A stretch of DNA of 64,000 nucleotides from Patescibacteria group bacterium (GCA_035549555.1 DASZQR010000010.1:186001-250000); one strand, 5' to 3'. Numbered from the stretch's first letter, positions 23,981 to 32,539 are shown. Program-made: numbers and translations. Notes: a model not told the origin generated them from the letters alone.

Positions 23981-25246
23981 TCAGTTTAGGCTCTTAGTTT
24001 CAATTTCTTGTCTTATTTTACTCAAAAATTCGTCTAATTTCATTTGTCCAAGGTCTTTTTCGCCGCGTGTACGCACGGAAATTACTTTTACTTTCTCGTC
24101 TCGGTCGCCAACAATTACCATATAATTTACCTTTTCTTTCTGCGCATCGCGAATTTTCGCTCCAAGAGTTTCATTTCTATCATCAATTTCCACTCTAATT
24201 TTATTCTCCATCAGTTCCTCATAAATTTTCTTAGCATAATCTACATTTCGCTCTGTAAGTGGCAAGATTTTAACTTGTACAGGGCTAAGCCAAAGAGGAA
24301 ATGCACCCTTGTATTTCTCAATCAAGAACGCAATTGTTCTCTCAATTGCTCCAATACTTGATCGGTGCACCACCACTGCTTCCTCCTTTTCGCCTTTTTC
24401 GTTTATAAAAGTTAAGTCAAATCGCTTTGGCATTACAAAATCATATTGCACTGTAATTGCTGTATCTTCTTTTCCGTTTGCATTAACCATTTGAATATCA
24501 ATTTTTGGTCCATAAAACGCGGCTTCTTTTTCTGCTTCTGTAAATTCTATTTTGCGAGATTTTAATGCCTTTCTTAATATTTCTTCTGCATCATCCCATG
24601 CTTTATCGTCTTTAAAATATTTTTGTGAATCATTTCTATCCCCTAAAGAAAGTCTATATTTATAGTCTTTATATTTAACCAGACCAAGTATATTAGTTAC
24701 ATAATCAATTAAATCCAATACTTTTTCAATTTCATCCATCGCATTTTCTTTTTGAGTAATTATATGTGCATCAGACAAACAAAAACTTCGCACTCGCTGA
24801 AGTCCCATTAATTCTCCTGACTGCTCATATCTATAAAGTTTTGAAATCTCTGCAATTCTCATTGGCAACTCTCGATAGCTTCTTGGTCTGCTTAAATAAA
24901 GCTCAAAATGATGTGGGCAAGTCATAGGGCGAAGCATATATTCTTCATCATCAATTACAATTGGCGCATACATTGAATCTTTATAATACGGATAATGCCC
25001 GCTCTTTTTATAAAGCCCTAAGTTTGCAATATCTGGAGTATAAACGTGCTGGTACCCTCGTTTTATTTCTTCATCAACAATAAATCTCTCAAGTTCACGC
25101 CTTATTGAAGCTCCTTTTGGAGTCCAAAGAGGCAATCCTTTGCCAACAACTTCAGAAAAAGTAAATAAATCTAATTCTTTTCCTAAAACTTTATGATCAA
25201 AAGATTGCTCTTGTTTTGGTTCAATTATTTTTTTCGTCTTATTCAT
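23981..25246 (-). CDS. thrS: Threonyl-tRNA synthetase, catalytic and anticodon domains only
   Basis: Class II synthetase of 421 residues against about 640 in E. coli. It begins directly with DHKVLGKELDLFTFSEVVG, so the N-terminal TGS and HxxxH editing domains are missing. Motif 1 is SIRRELERFIVDEE, the zinc site includes MTCPHHF, motif 2 covers EISKLYRYEQSGELMGLQRVRSF, motif 3 is HRSSIGAIERTIAFLIE, and the anticodon domain (PVQVKILPLTERN) ends the protein. Loss of in-cis editing would allow Ser-tRNA(Thr) formation unless corrected elsewhere. TATAAT ends 6 bases before the ATG; a T-box-like structure lies further upstream. Confidence 0.95.
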   Translation of the reverse strand: MNKTKKIIEPKQEQSFDHKVLGKELDLFTFSEVVGKGLPLWTPKGASIRRELERFIVDEEIKRGYQHVYTPDIANLGLYKKSGHYPYYKDSMYAPIVIDDEEYMLRPMTCPHHFELYLSRPRSYRELPMRIAEISKLYRYEQSGELMGLQRVRSFCLSDAHIITQKENAMDEIEKVLDLIDYVTNILGLVKYKDYKYRLSLGDRNDSQKYFKDDKAWDDAEEILRKALKSRKIEFTEAEKEAAFYGPKIDIQMVNANGKEDTAITVQYDFVMPKRFDLTFINEKGEKEEAVVVHRSSIGAIERTIAFLIEKYKGAFPLWLSPVQVKILPLTERNVDYAKKIYEELMENKIRVEIDDRNETLGAKIRDAQKEKVNYMVIVGDRDEKVKVISVRTRGEKDLGQMKLDEFLSKIRQEIETKSLN

Positions 25247-25252
25247 ACAAAT

Positions 25253-25258
25253 ATTATA
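25253..25258 (-). promoter_or_regulatory. -10 box immediately before thrS, leaderless type
   Basis: TATAAT on the minus strand ends 6 bases before the thrS ATG. It would give a leaderless transcript, separate from any transcript starting at the upstream TTGACA promoter. Confidence 0.5.
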
Positions 25259-25279
25259 TATTTTATGAAGACGAATCTA

Positions 25280-25401
25280 AAGAAGATATCGTGGTTCCAC
25301 TTCACTTGCTGCTCTTTTGCTATCCTAAAACTCATTGGTTGGTGAGTCCAAATCGCTGCTCTAAGATAATTTATTATCCAACTCTTATGAGTAATTGTCA
25401 A
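25280..25401 (-). promoter_or_regulatory. Possible T-box-like leader of thrS with its own promoter
   Basis: Minus strand: TTGACA (25396-25401), a 17-bp spacer and GATAAT (25373-25378). A hairpin ACTCA-CCAACCAA-TGAGT (25330-25347) follows, with a Thr codon ACC in its apical loop, enclosed by a possible UAUCUUA/UAGGAUA stem. Then comes GTGGAACCACG (25290-25300), which resembles the T-box consensus GTGGNACCGCG, and further on TTCGTC. This arrangement recalls T-boxes with an ultrashort Stem I. Against it: the predicted start site cuts into the lower stem, one T-box base differs, and no clear terminator or sequestered ribosome site follows. Confidence 0.35.
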
Positions 25402-25404
25402 CAG

Positions 25405-25680
25405 TTATGCGAGATTTCTTAATCCTTTTTGTTGTTCAAAATCAATTGACCAAATTTTTCTTTGATTCCTAAATTGTAAATCATAAGATTCTCTATAAGA
25501 CATTGCATTGGTTAAGTTTCTGTTTGCTTTTCTGCTTTCAAAACCAAGCGCTAGTAATTTCTGATGTCTTTCTCTTGCTTCTTTTACTTCAGCAATAAAA
25601 TTTTCATTGTTTAAATTCCGCGAACTCTTAAATTGTTCAAACTCAAGTGCATTTGTAAATAGTTTTGTTTCACAAGACAT
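25405..25680 (-). CDS. Hypothetical protein (91 residues)
   Basis: Unrecognised, soluble, charged and probably helical protein (NFIAEVKEARERHQKLLALGF and an Arg/Gln-rich C-terminus). It has a single Cys near the N-terminus and no signal or membrane segment. It is encoded upstream of thrS and has a TATAAT box ending 6 bases before its ATG. Confidence 0.5.
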   Translation of the reverse strand: MSCETKLFTNALEFEQFKSSRNLNNENFIAEVKEARERHQKLLALGFESRKANRNLTNAMSYRESYDLQFRNQRKIWSIDFEQQKGLRNLA

Positions 25681-25717
25681 AAATGAATTATATAAAAAAT
25701 ATTTTATATTACAAGTG

Positions 25718-25788
25718 TGGACCCATGGGGAATCGAACCCCAGTTCCCTGACTGCCAGCCAGGTGTCCTACCATTGAACGACAGGCCC
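25718..25788 (-). tRNA. tRNA-Ala(GGC)
   Basis: Cloverleaf of 71 nt on the minus strand. The acceptor GGGCCTG pairs with TGGGTCC including G3-U70, the alanine identity pair; discriminator A73. Anticodon stem CCTGG/TCAGG with loop CTGGCAG gives anticodon GGC. T arm TGGGG-TTCGATT-CCCCA. CCA is not encoded. Its first 20 bases are repeated immediately upstream. Confidence 0.92.
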
Positions 25789-25840
25789 TAAAGGACTGTT
25801 GGCAATGCGCAAGCTTTGCTTACCATTGAACGACAGGCCC
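25789..25840 (-). repeat. Hairpin repeat flanked by a duplicated 20-bp 5' end of tRNA-Ala
   Basis: The first 20 bases of the tRNA-Ala gene (25769-25788) occur again, identically, at 25821-25840. Between them lie 32 bp beginning on the minus strand with AGC-AAA-GCTTGCG, the dispersed hairpin repeat. The tRNA 5' end, the repeat and a second tRNA 5' end therefore follow each other. The tRNA-Lys gene shows the same arrangement. Confidence 0.75.
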
Positions 25841-25968
25841 ATTGACAAGCTATTGTATCATGAGCTATACTGTTTTAGTTAAATAAATTAAAGGTTTCTG
25901 GCATGAAACCAACCGGATACTACATTTAGAACCGGAAATAATTAACTACAAGTTATATTTAAGAATTT
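25841..25968 (+). other. Intergenic leader of the NUDIX gene with small inverted repeats
   Basis: Contains a plausible -10 (TATACT near 25866) and then GGTTTC-TGGCAT-GAAACC (6-bp stem) followed by a spaced ACCGG / ACCGG pair before the ATG at 25969. I do not recognise a known riboswitch. The hairpin could be a leader element or chance. Confidence 0.25.
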
Positions 25969-26493
25969 ATGATAAATAATCAAGAATTATTGTATGTTGT
26001 TGATGAGTTTGATACTCCTCAAAAACCACAACCAAGGAAAAAAGTTTTTAAAGACGGGCTTTGGCGTCGTACTGTTCATGTCTGGATTTTAAATAATAAA
26101 AATCAAATCCTTTGCCAAAAACGCTCTATGAAAAAAGACATCTCCCCAGGAATGTGGGAATCCTATGCTGGCGGCCACGTCGGCCATGAAGATGAAAATT
26201 ATTTTATTGGAGCTGCAAGAGAATTGTCAGAAGAAACAGGTCTTTCAGTTTTGCCAAAAGATCTGGATCTTGTAAAAATTTATAAAGCGGACAAATTTAA
26301 AGAATATCGCGGTATTTTCACTTTTAAATGGGACGGAAATATTGATGATCTTAAAAGTGAGGAAGACGAAGTTGATGAAGTAAAATTTATAAATATCAAT
26401 AAAGTCAAAAAATATTTACAGGAAAAAGATTCAAATTGGTGTTTACCAGGTTACGAAGAAGACATTTTTTCCCATATAGACAATTTAAATTAA
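25969..26493 (+). CDS. NUDIX hydrolase, isopentenyl-diphosphate-isomerase-like
   Basis: 174-residue NUDIX protein with a complete box: GGHVGHEDENYFIGAARELSEETGL (about residues 67-91), matching Gx5Ex7REuxEExGu. The N-terminal RRTVHVWILNNKNQILCQKRS and MWESYAGGHVG resemble the IPP isomerase/YfcD branch of NUDIX proteins. Substrate unknown; typical roles are cleavage of nucleoside diphosphate derivatives. It is convergent with the next gene with no gap. Confidence 0.9.
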   Translation: MINNQELLYVVDEFDTPQKPQPRKKVFKDGLWRRTVHVWILNNKNQILCQKRSMKKDISPGMWESYAGGHVGHEDENYFIGAARELSEETGLSVLPKDLDLVKIYKADKFKEYRGIFTFKWDGNIDDLKSEEDEVDEVKFININKVKKYLQEKDSNWCLPGYEEDIFSHIDNLN

Positions 26494-27030
26494 TCATCTT
26501 CCAAAACTTTTTTGTCCGCCGGTATTGGGAGCAGTTGTTGGAGACGGTTGATTAATATTGCAGCTTTCAATAATTTGCCCGTTACAATTTAAATCATTAA
26601 ATAAATTAAACTGATAAGAAGTATTTAACGAAATCCAGTTTGCATTATAAATATCGCTTCCGTTTAAATTTTGATTATTAATAAGTAAATTATTACTTCC
26701 GCCGTTTACACTATCGCATAAACTGGTTTTAGAATTAACCCAGCTATAATTTATTTTTGCAGTACCCTGCATATCAGGACCTGCCGGAGTTACATAATTA
26801 CAACTGATTGAATTTGAATTATCTTGAATTTTATTTTCACTATTTGTCGTAATATTAATTGGTTCTGGAGTTGAAACGATATTTGTTTCTGCCGGAAAAC
26901 TTGGTAAAGGGGTATGTTTTTGATTAGTATGAATTACGTTGTATGAAGAATCATTTTGGTTTTTAAAAAATAAATACCCACCAAATAAAACTAATAAAAT
27001 AATTATTATATAAATAATATTTCTATTCAC
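26494..27030 (-). CDS. Secreted or membrane-anchored hypothetical protein (178 residues), GTG start
   Basis: One N-terminal membrane segment (IIYIIIILLVLFGGYLF, residues 5-21), then an Asn/Ser/Thr/Pro-rich extracytoplasmic domain with four cysteines (SCNYV, LCDSV, NCNGQ, SCNIN) that may form two disulfides. The C-terminus is TTAPNTGGQKSFGR. Function unknown. TAAAAT ends 6 bases before the GTG start. It is encoded downstream of the adenylate cyclase gene in the same direction. Confidence 0.6.
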   Translation of the reverse strand: MNRNIIYIIIILLVLFGGYLFFKNQNDSSYNVIHTNQKHTPLPSFPAETNIVSTPEPINITTNSENKIQDNSNSISCNYVTPAGPDMQGTAKINYSWVNSKTSLCDSVNGGSNNLLINNQNLNGSDIYNANWISLNTSYQFNLFNDLNCNGQIIESCNINQPSPTTAPNTGGQKSFGR

Positions 27031-27069
27031 GAGAAAATTTTAAATAATGAATCTGAAAATATTCTTAAA

Positions 27070-28926
27070 TCACTTTGCGGTTGCATGATATACTCCATCC
27101 CATTCGCTTGGGGGATTTGCAATCAATTCTTTAATTCGTTCTATATACATTAAAATTGGCCCGTCTTCTGAATATTTTTTAACCAAAACCTTAAATGCAG
27201 TCAACGCTTTTTTAAAGTCACCTTTTTCATAAATTTTTCTTGCTTCTTCAAATTCTTCTAAGAATATTTTCTCTTTTTCCTTTGGTTCTCCAAGTGCCCG
27301 TAGTTCGTAAATACTTACTCCTTTTGACTTTCCTTTTACTGCAACATCATCGAGTTTTCTTGCTACTACTCTTCCCTCAACTTTTTTGTAAGTATTCTCA
27401 CTAATACAAATTTTAGTTCCATAATATTTATTTATTCCTTCAAGTCTACTTCCTAAATTTACATTATCTCCCAAAAGCGAATAATCAAATCTTTGCTCGC
27501 TTCCCATATTCCCCACAACCATTTCTCCGGTATTGATTCCGACTCGAGCACTAAAATCAAAATTTTTCTTTATTTCTTCCTGCATTGCAAGTGCCGTAAC
27601 ACAGGCCAAATATGCATGGTCTTTCTCAATTTCTGGAGCTCCCCAAAACGCCATAATGGCATCCCCGATATATTTATCCAAGACTCCCCTGTTTTCAAAA
27701 ATCACATTTGTCATTTTGGTTAAATAGCTATTTAATAATTTTGCCAAATCAGTTGGCGTTAATTTTTCACTAATACTAGTAAATGAAGCAATATCAGAAA
27801 ATAAAACTGTAAGTTCCTTGCTTTCTCCTCCAAGTTTTATTTTATGTGGATTTTGAATAAGATGTTCCAAAACTGATTTTGATAAATAAAATCCAAAAGT
27901 TTGTTTAAGAAATTTTCGCTGACGGCTTTCTGTTAAATATTTATAAATCGTATCAGCAATACATGAAATAATTATTGCAAAAATTGGAAAAACAATATTA
28001 CGAATCGTCCCGTTATCAAAAGAAAATATTACATAAACTGCATATATTACTATCATTAAAATTCCTGATATAAAAACAACAACTGGAGATAAATTAATAA
28101 AAATAATTGATGCAACAAGGCAAATAATTAGTAATGTAAATAAAGTTATTAATTTTGATTCATTATTCTTAGCGCCATTTGTTAGAATTGTATTTATAAT
28201 ATTTGCCTGAATTTCGACCCCGTTCATAGCTGGAGATGTTGGGACAATTTGGTCGTCATGAAGATCAACTGCAGTAGAACCAATCAAAACTATCTTGTTG
28301 TTTAAGTTTTTATCGCTAATTTTTCCATCCAAAATATCATTAAAAGAATAAGTTGTGAAACTATTATTGTTTCCTATAAAATTAATATTTCCATTTTCAC
28401 TTTTACCTGAAATTTCTGTTGCAAAACTTTTTATCCCATCAATTTCGCTTTCTGGAATTTTTCTGACAACGCCGTCGGAGTCAGCAATTGTATTTGCATA
28501 GCCTGTCGCACTTACATTTTTTAATTCATTGATTGGAGATAAAATATTGACGCCGTTTGTTTCGCTTGATAAAACAATTTTTGTATTACTGTAATTTTTC
28601 AAAGCAGTTGCAAAATCGCCATCAGATTTTGGGTTTGAAGTTTCTGAAAAAGTTATGTCAATTCCAATTACTTGAGGTTTTACTGCGTCTTTATTTAATT
28701 TATTAAGTAAATTTGCATAAACGCTTCTGTCCCATGGAAATCTCCCAATTTGATTAATTGACGCATCATCAATTGCAACAATTACAATATTGTTTGGTGC
28801 AGATTTTTGTGTAAATAAAGTATCGCTTAATTTATTTTGCCAGGTACCAAAAAAACCAAAAACGAAAAGGAAAGATAATAAAATAAAAATAACTAAACCA
28901 ATTATTAATCCTCTAAAATTTTTCAT
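27070..28926 (-). CDS. CHASE2-domain adenylate/guanylate cyclase
   Basis: Membrane class III nucleotide cyclase of 618 residues. Order: N-terminal anchor (about 7-27); extracytoplasmic CHASE2 sensor (about 30-255, with IVIVAIDDASINQIGRFPWDR and VIGIDITFSE); three membrane helices (about 260-340); cyclase domain (about 370-550) with metal-binding Asp in LFSDIASFTSISE and KYIGDAIMAFWG and the segment LLGDNVNLGSRLE; then a helical C-terminal tail that may be a TPR-like repeat. It makes cAMP or cGMP in response to an external signal. It lies 3 bp downstream of a FecR-like gene, a frequent partner. TGATAAAAT ends 5 bases before the ATG. Confidence 0.93.
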   Translation of the reverse strand: MKNFRGLIIGLVIFILLSFLFVFGFFGTWQNKLSDTLFTQKSAPNNIVIVAIDDASINQIGRFPWDRSVYANLLNKLNKDAVKPQVIGIDITFSETSNPKSDGDFATALKNYSNTKIVLSSETNGVNILSPINELKNVSATGYANTIADSDGVVRKIPESEIDGIKSFATEISGKSENGNINFIGNNNSFTTYSFNDILDGKISDKNLNNKIVLIGSTAVDLHDDQIVPTSPAMNGVEIQANIINTILTNGAKNNESKLITLFTLLIICLVASIIFINLSPVVVFISGILMIVIYAVYVIFSFDNGTIRNIVFPIFAIIISCIADTIYKYLTESRQRKFLKQTFGFYLSKSVLEHLIQNPHKIKLGGESKELTVLFSDIASFTSISEKLTPTDLAKLLNSYLTKMTNVIFENRGVLDKYIGDAIMAFWGAPEIEKDHAYLACVTALAMQEEIKKNFDFSARVGINTGEMVVGNMGSEQRFDYSLLGDNVNLGSRLEGINKYYGTKICISENTYKKVEGRVVARKLDDVAVKGKSKGVSIYELRALGEPKEKEKIFLEEFEEARKIYEKGDFKKALTAFKVLVKKYSEDGPILMYIERIKELIANPPSEWDGVYHATAK

Positions 28927-28929
28927 AAC

Positions 28930-29907
28930 TTATTTTATCACCGGTGGTGTTGGCGAGGGAGTATAGATAGGATAATAAATTGGGTAATCAATAAAGTAAG
29001 TTGGTGTTGGAGTAGGAATCGGTGTAGATGTTTTTCTTGGAGTGTAAGTCGGTGTTGGCGTTGGAGTCGGAGTATTTGTTGGTGAGCTAGTTGGCGCTTG
29101 TGTTGTAATAGGAGTTGGAGAAGCAGTAGGCTTAGCTGTTGGTTTTAAAGTTGGCTTAGGTGTTGGAGTTGGGCTTGGTTCATCATCAAAACTTTCTGGA
29201 AATCGTTGATCCAAAATTTTATCTTGATCTTCATTAAATTTTACCCAGTCACTATTTAAATCGCTGTTTGTCAATTTTACAGAAGAAAGTTTACTAAGAC
29301 AGTTTGTAATCAATTTATTATTTGTTTGTAGATCAATATTTTTGCTTGCATCAGCATTGCACTCCACATAAACGTGAGATTTAATAATTTCAACAATTGT
29401 ATTTCCGTTTGTATCGCTTCCAAGTCCATAAGAAGTTCCGCGCACTGATGCAACTAAAGTATCATTTTCTGTATCGTTTGAGTCACTACTTCCAAAAAGT
29501 TTAGCAACTCTGCTCCAGATATTTCCTTGATCAACCTTTACTTTTGTAACGCTAGGAGTTGTAGTGTAATTTTCAATAGTCATTTCACTATTAAAATCAA
29601 TACGAGTTACGCTGTGCGTTGGATAAAGTACTTGTGCTCTCCCTGTTGCATCTGTTTTTATAACATCTCCAACATTTACTTTTTCCTGATCTGTAGCACT
29701 GACAAAATCGCTTGCACCATTTTGTTTGATGAAAACATTTCCTGAGAAAATTTCAAGAATTGGCATTTGGTTTGGGTCGGTAGTTGTAGAAGTTTGAGCA
29801 GATAAAACGTTTTGGTTATTAATCTTTTTAGATTTCACTAAAAAAACTCCACCAATAGCAAGAGCGATAACAATAATTACACCAATAATAAGGGACTTTC
29901 TATCCAT
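28930..29907 (-). CDS. FecR-domain protein with Pro/Thr-rich tail
   Basis: 325 residues: N-terminal signal anchor (about 5-25), then a FecR domain (about 45-170) recognised from SGNVFIKQNGASDFVSATDQ, VGDVIKTDATGRAQVLYP and VASVRGTSYGL. Two cysteines near residues 183 and 204 may be bridged. The last about 85 residues are PTPTP-type low-complexity repeats, probably a cell-wall-spanning or glycosylated stalk. It is coupled to the CHASE2 cyclase gene; FecR proteins pass periplasmic or surface signals, so a joint sensing pathway is inferred. Confidence 0.85.
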   Translation of the reverse strand: MDRKSLIIGVIIVIALAIGGVFLVKSKKINNQNVLSAQTSTTTDPNQMPILEIFSGNVFIKQNGASDFVSATDQEKVNVGDVIKTDATGRAQVLYPTHSVTRIDFNSEMTIENYTTTPSVTKVKVDQGNIWSRVAKLFGSSDSNDTENDTLVASVRGTSYGLGSDTNGNTIVEIIKSHVYVECNADASKNIDLQTNNKLITNCLSKLSSVKLTNSDLNSDWVKFNEDQDKILDQRFPESFDDEPSPTPTPKPTLKPTAKPTASPTPITTQAPTSSPTNTPTPTPTPTYTPRKTSTPIPTPTPTYFIDYPIYYPIYTPSPTPPVIK

Positions 29908-29946
29908 GAGATGAATTTTACCTTAAAACAGAAGAAAAAGTAAGAT

Positions 29947-32109
29947 CTAAGTTTTCAAAATTTTCCTCAAATATTTATATGTTTTCCATAAAATTCCTGA
30001 ACTGTTTTGAGAACCTTTTGTGGTAAGCCAGTTTGACCATTCCCCAAATGCGCAGCCGTTTATTGGTATAATTTTAAACGAATAAGATGTATTACGGTCT
30101 AAATGGTCTATTTTTATATTTTGTACACCTTCGTTATTATTTTGTGAATAAATACCAATTCCTCCGAATCGTTCGTCATTTTCCTTAAAACCAAATATTA
30201 CATTATATCGCCTTGTGTTCTTGTCGCTTGGAGTAAAATATAAAATAGCTGTTGATCCAGCTCGATCTATTTCAAAAAGATCCACCTTTTTTGCAGGCTT
30301 TGTGTCGCTGCAATAATTACTATTAGCACTACTAGTAATTGAGGAAGTTGAACTATTATTTTGCGTAGGATTATCATTGCCACTTGGTTGATCTGCAGGA
30401 TAAATAGTGATCGTCCCATATTCGTATACTCCAATATCAGGAGCACTTCCTGCATATAACAAGTTAACAGCATCTCCGCTTTGCCAACTGAGCGATCTAT
30501 CAACGTTAATAATATTATTAACTAAATCAACTGAAGAAATAATAGCAGCAGAGTTGCCCACACGAATACTGTCTGCTGTTATCATACCCAGATATCCATC
30601 TTGAAAATAACTTGCATCTGCAACAGAAATTGCAGTTCCGTTCCCTGAGGCCGTAGTCTGTGTTAAGTTGGCTCCTTGATCTATGCCAGCGCTCCCTGAT
30701 CTCAAATGCAAATCATAAGTTTCTGGAATTGTAGCAGGAGCATAAGTGATAAAAGTCGGAGCTGTTGCTAAATTTCCTGAAAAATTACCGGACAAATTAT
30801 TATTTGCTTCTATTGCAGTTCCGCTAATAACCCCTTGGACATGTATAGTATGGTCAGATGCATTCTGATGAAAGAATATATTCCCTTGAAAAAGATTAGA
30901 ATCAAGAGAGATCTTGGAATCCAAGATCCAAATTTGATCATCCCCAGGATCAATACCTGTGTTAGGTTGGTTATCATAAAAAATATTATTTTTAAAAACA
31001 TTCCCCGTAATCGGATACATACCATAGCCAAAATTATCAATATAGAGCCCCCCAGGTATCCAGTTTTGGTTTGAACCGCCTGCTCCATTTGGATACCCTC
31101 CCGGATCAATCATTGTATGGACAATAGTATTGTTATAAACCCGGTTGTTGGCGCAATCATAAACAATATCTCCTGAATCGCTCCAAACTTCACAATTCAT
31201 CGCTTCTCCGCTTGAATCTGTAAATATGTTATTTCGTATAATATTTCGCGAAGACGCCATTTGAATATGCATTCCTCCGTGATTTTCGTTGTTCCAGCCA
31301 GCTTGTCTAAAAGTGTTTAATTCTATTAAATTATGGTAAGTTGTGTTTTGTACTCTATCGGTAATCTCCAAATCTTTTTCAATATCGTTTGTAAAAGTAT
31401 TTTGACGAATTATATTATCATGCCCGGATTGAATTTGTACTTCTGCATGCATCGCACTGCCAAAAGTATTTCCCTGTATTAAATTATTATAGGCTCCACC
31501 TTTCATATTTATAGCATCACCTCCGCAGTTATAAACATCTTGTGGACAGCCCCATTTCTCGATTGTTGAATTTAAGATCTTATTAAAGCTTGATCCGTCC
31601 ATTAATATTCCCTGCCAATTCCCCGTTCCGTATTGAGTTGAAAAAGTAAATGTCATGTTCTGAAGTGTATTATTGTTTGCATTAGTTAAATCTGCCCAAT
31701 GGTCATAAACATCTCGTACAATTAATCCATCAACAACAATATAGCTTTTGTTTGCAAGATTAATCCCTGTTGCAAGCCCGGTTACGTTTGGCGGACTGCC
31801 TCCGGAATTTACACCGCTAATAATTGGTGTCTCACCTTGATATGCTTTAAAAGTAATAGGTGAAGATTGGGCTCCGCTTACTATCGGCGCTAATACCTCA
31901 TGATAAGTCCCCGTCCTTATATAAACAATATCTCCAGAAACTGCAATGTTTGCAGCATGGGTTAATGTTTTCCACGGACTTGCCAAGGATCCGCCGTACG
32001 AATCGTTTCCACTTGGAGAAACATAATAAGTTGCCGCAAAGCTACTCTTAACGCCAATAATAAAAAATAACAATACTAATATAAAGATCCCTACCAGTTT
32101 ATATTTCAT
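29947..32109 (-). CDS. Secreted right-handed beta-helix protein
   Basis: About 720 residues. The preferred start at ATG 32109 gives a clear signal peptide (MKYKLVGIFILVLLFFIIG ... SFA); upstream ATGs at 32121 and 32166 are possible. The mature start TYYVSPSGNDSYGGSLASPW is the DUF1565/pectate-lyase-like motif. Repeated strands such as NNTLQNMTF, NKILNSTIE, NLIQGNTF, NIIRQNTF and NIIRNNIF form a parallel beta-helix. After about residue 620 an Ig/Fn3-like module follows (AGSTAILYFTPSD through NRTSYSFKIIPINGCAFGEW). Such proteins bind or cleave polysaccharides; no catalytic residues can be assigned. Confidence 0.85.
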   Translation of the reverse strand: MKYKLVGIFILVLLFFIIGVKSSFAATYYVSPSGNDSYGGSLASPWKTLTHAANIAVSGDIVYIRTGTYHEVLAPIVSGAQSSPITFKAYQGETPIISGVNSGGSPPNVTGLATGINLANKSYIVVDGLIVRDVYDHWADLTNANNNTLQNMTFTFSTQYGTGNWQGILMDGSSFNKILNSTIEKWGCPQDVYNCGGDAINMKGGAYNNLIQGNTFGSAMHAEVQIQSGHDNIIRQNTFTNDIEKDLEITDRVQNTTYHNLIELNTFRQAGWNNENHGGMHIQMASSRNIIRNNIFTDSSGEAMNCEVWSDSGDIVYDCANNRVYNNTIVHTMIDPGGYPNGAGGSNQNWIPGGLYIDNFGYGMYPITGNVFKNNIFYDNQPNTGIDPGDDQIWILDSKISLDSNLFQGNIFFHQNASDHTIHVQGVISGTAIEANNNLSGNFSGNLATAPTFITYAPATIPETYDLHLRSGSAGIDQGANLTQTTASGNGTAISVADASYFQDGYLGMITADSIRVGNSAAIISSVDLVNNIINVDRSLSWQSGDAVNLLYAGSAPDIGVYEYGTITIYPADQPSGNDNPTQNNSSTSSITSSANSNYCSDTKPAKKVDLFEIDRAGSTAILYFTPSDKNTRRYNVIFGFKENDERFGGIGIYSQNNNEGVQNIKIDHLDRNTSYSFKIIPINGCAFGEWSNWLTTKGSQNSSGILWKTYKYLRKILKT

Positions 32110-32170
32110 AGTTTCGAACATAAGAAACCATAATTCATTATCAACATTTCCTTCTAAAAAAATCAAGAGG

Positions 32171-32476
32171 CTATTTATTCCAGAGTTTCATCAATATGGC
32201 ACACGGAGCGATAAGTTCTGGGTTTACTAGCTTGTAATAAGAATTTTTTCCTTCCTTCCTGACGTTTACTATTCTCAAATGTCTTAAGATAGAAAGATGT
32301 TGAGAAGTATTTGCTTTTCGTATACCAATTATTTCAGAAAGCTGATCAACGCTAGCTTCGGTGTTTTTTATAATATTTAAAATTTCAAGTCTTTTGGGGT
32401 TCGCCATTAATTTATAAATTTCCGAGTTCCTTTCGTAGACATATTTCGGAAAAGGAGATTTTAGTTTATTTGCCAT
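32171..32476 (-). CDS. ArsR-family winged-helix transcriptional regulator
   Basis: 101 residues from ATG 32476; a longer frame runs back into the truncated tRNA copy and is rejected. The winged helix is evident: MANPKRLEILNIIKNTEASVDQLSEIIGIRKANTSQHLSILRHLRIVNVRKEGKNSYYKL. No metal-binding CxC motif is seen in the recognition region; a single Cys near the C-terminus. It lies just outside the integrative element, next to its distal att site, so insertion may have replaced its original promoter. Confidence 0.88.
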   Translation of the reverse strand: MANKLKSPFPKYVYERNSEIYKLMANPKRLEILNIIKNTEASVDQLSEIIGIRKANTSQHLSILRHLRIVNVRKEGKNSYYKLVNPELIAPCAILMKLWNK

Positions 32477-32489
32477 TTTAAAGCTATTT

Positions 32490-32539
32490 GTGGGCGATGA
32501 GGGGCTCGAACCCCCGACCTCTTTCACGTCAAGAAAGCG
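32490..32539 (-). repeat. Distal attachment site (3' fragment of tRNA-Val)
   Basis: 50 bp identical to bases 39675-39724: anticodon stem, T arm and acceptor 3' strand of tRNA-Val(GAC). Sequence diverges immediately at both ends. This is the expected att repeat left when an element integrates into the 3' part of a tRNA gene. Confidence 0.9.

Noticed and set aside
25862..25968. Riboswitch before the NUDIX gene
   Set aside because: Only one 6-bp hairpin and a CCGG pair are seen; no known riboswitch core can be matched.
28950..29180. Tandem PTPTP-coding repeats as a CRISPR or satellite
   Set aside because: They are low-complexity codons for the Pro/Thr stalk of the FecR-like protein; no spacer-repeat structure. 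No CRISPR array was found in the window.
32477..32527. Longer start of the ArsR-type protein
   Set aside because: The extra residues are a translation of the truncated tRNA-Val fragment (GGSSPSSPTN).
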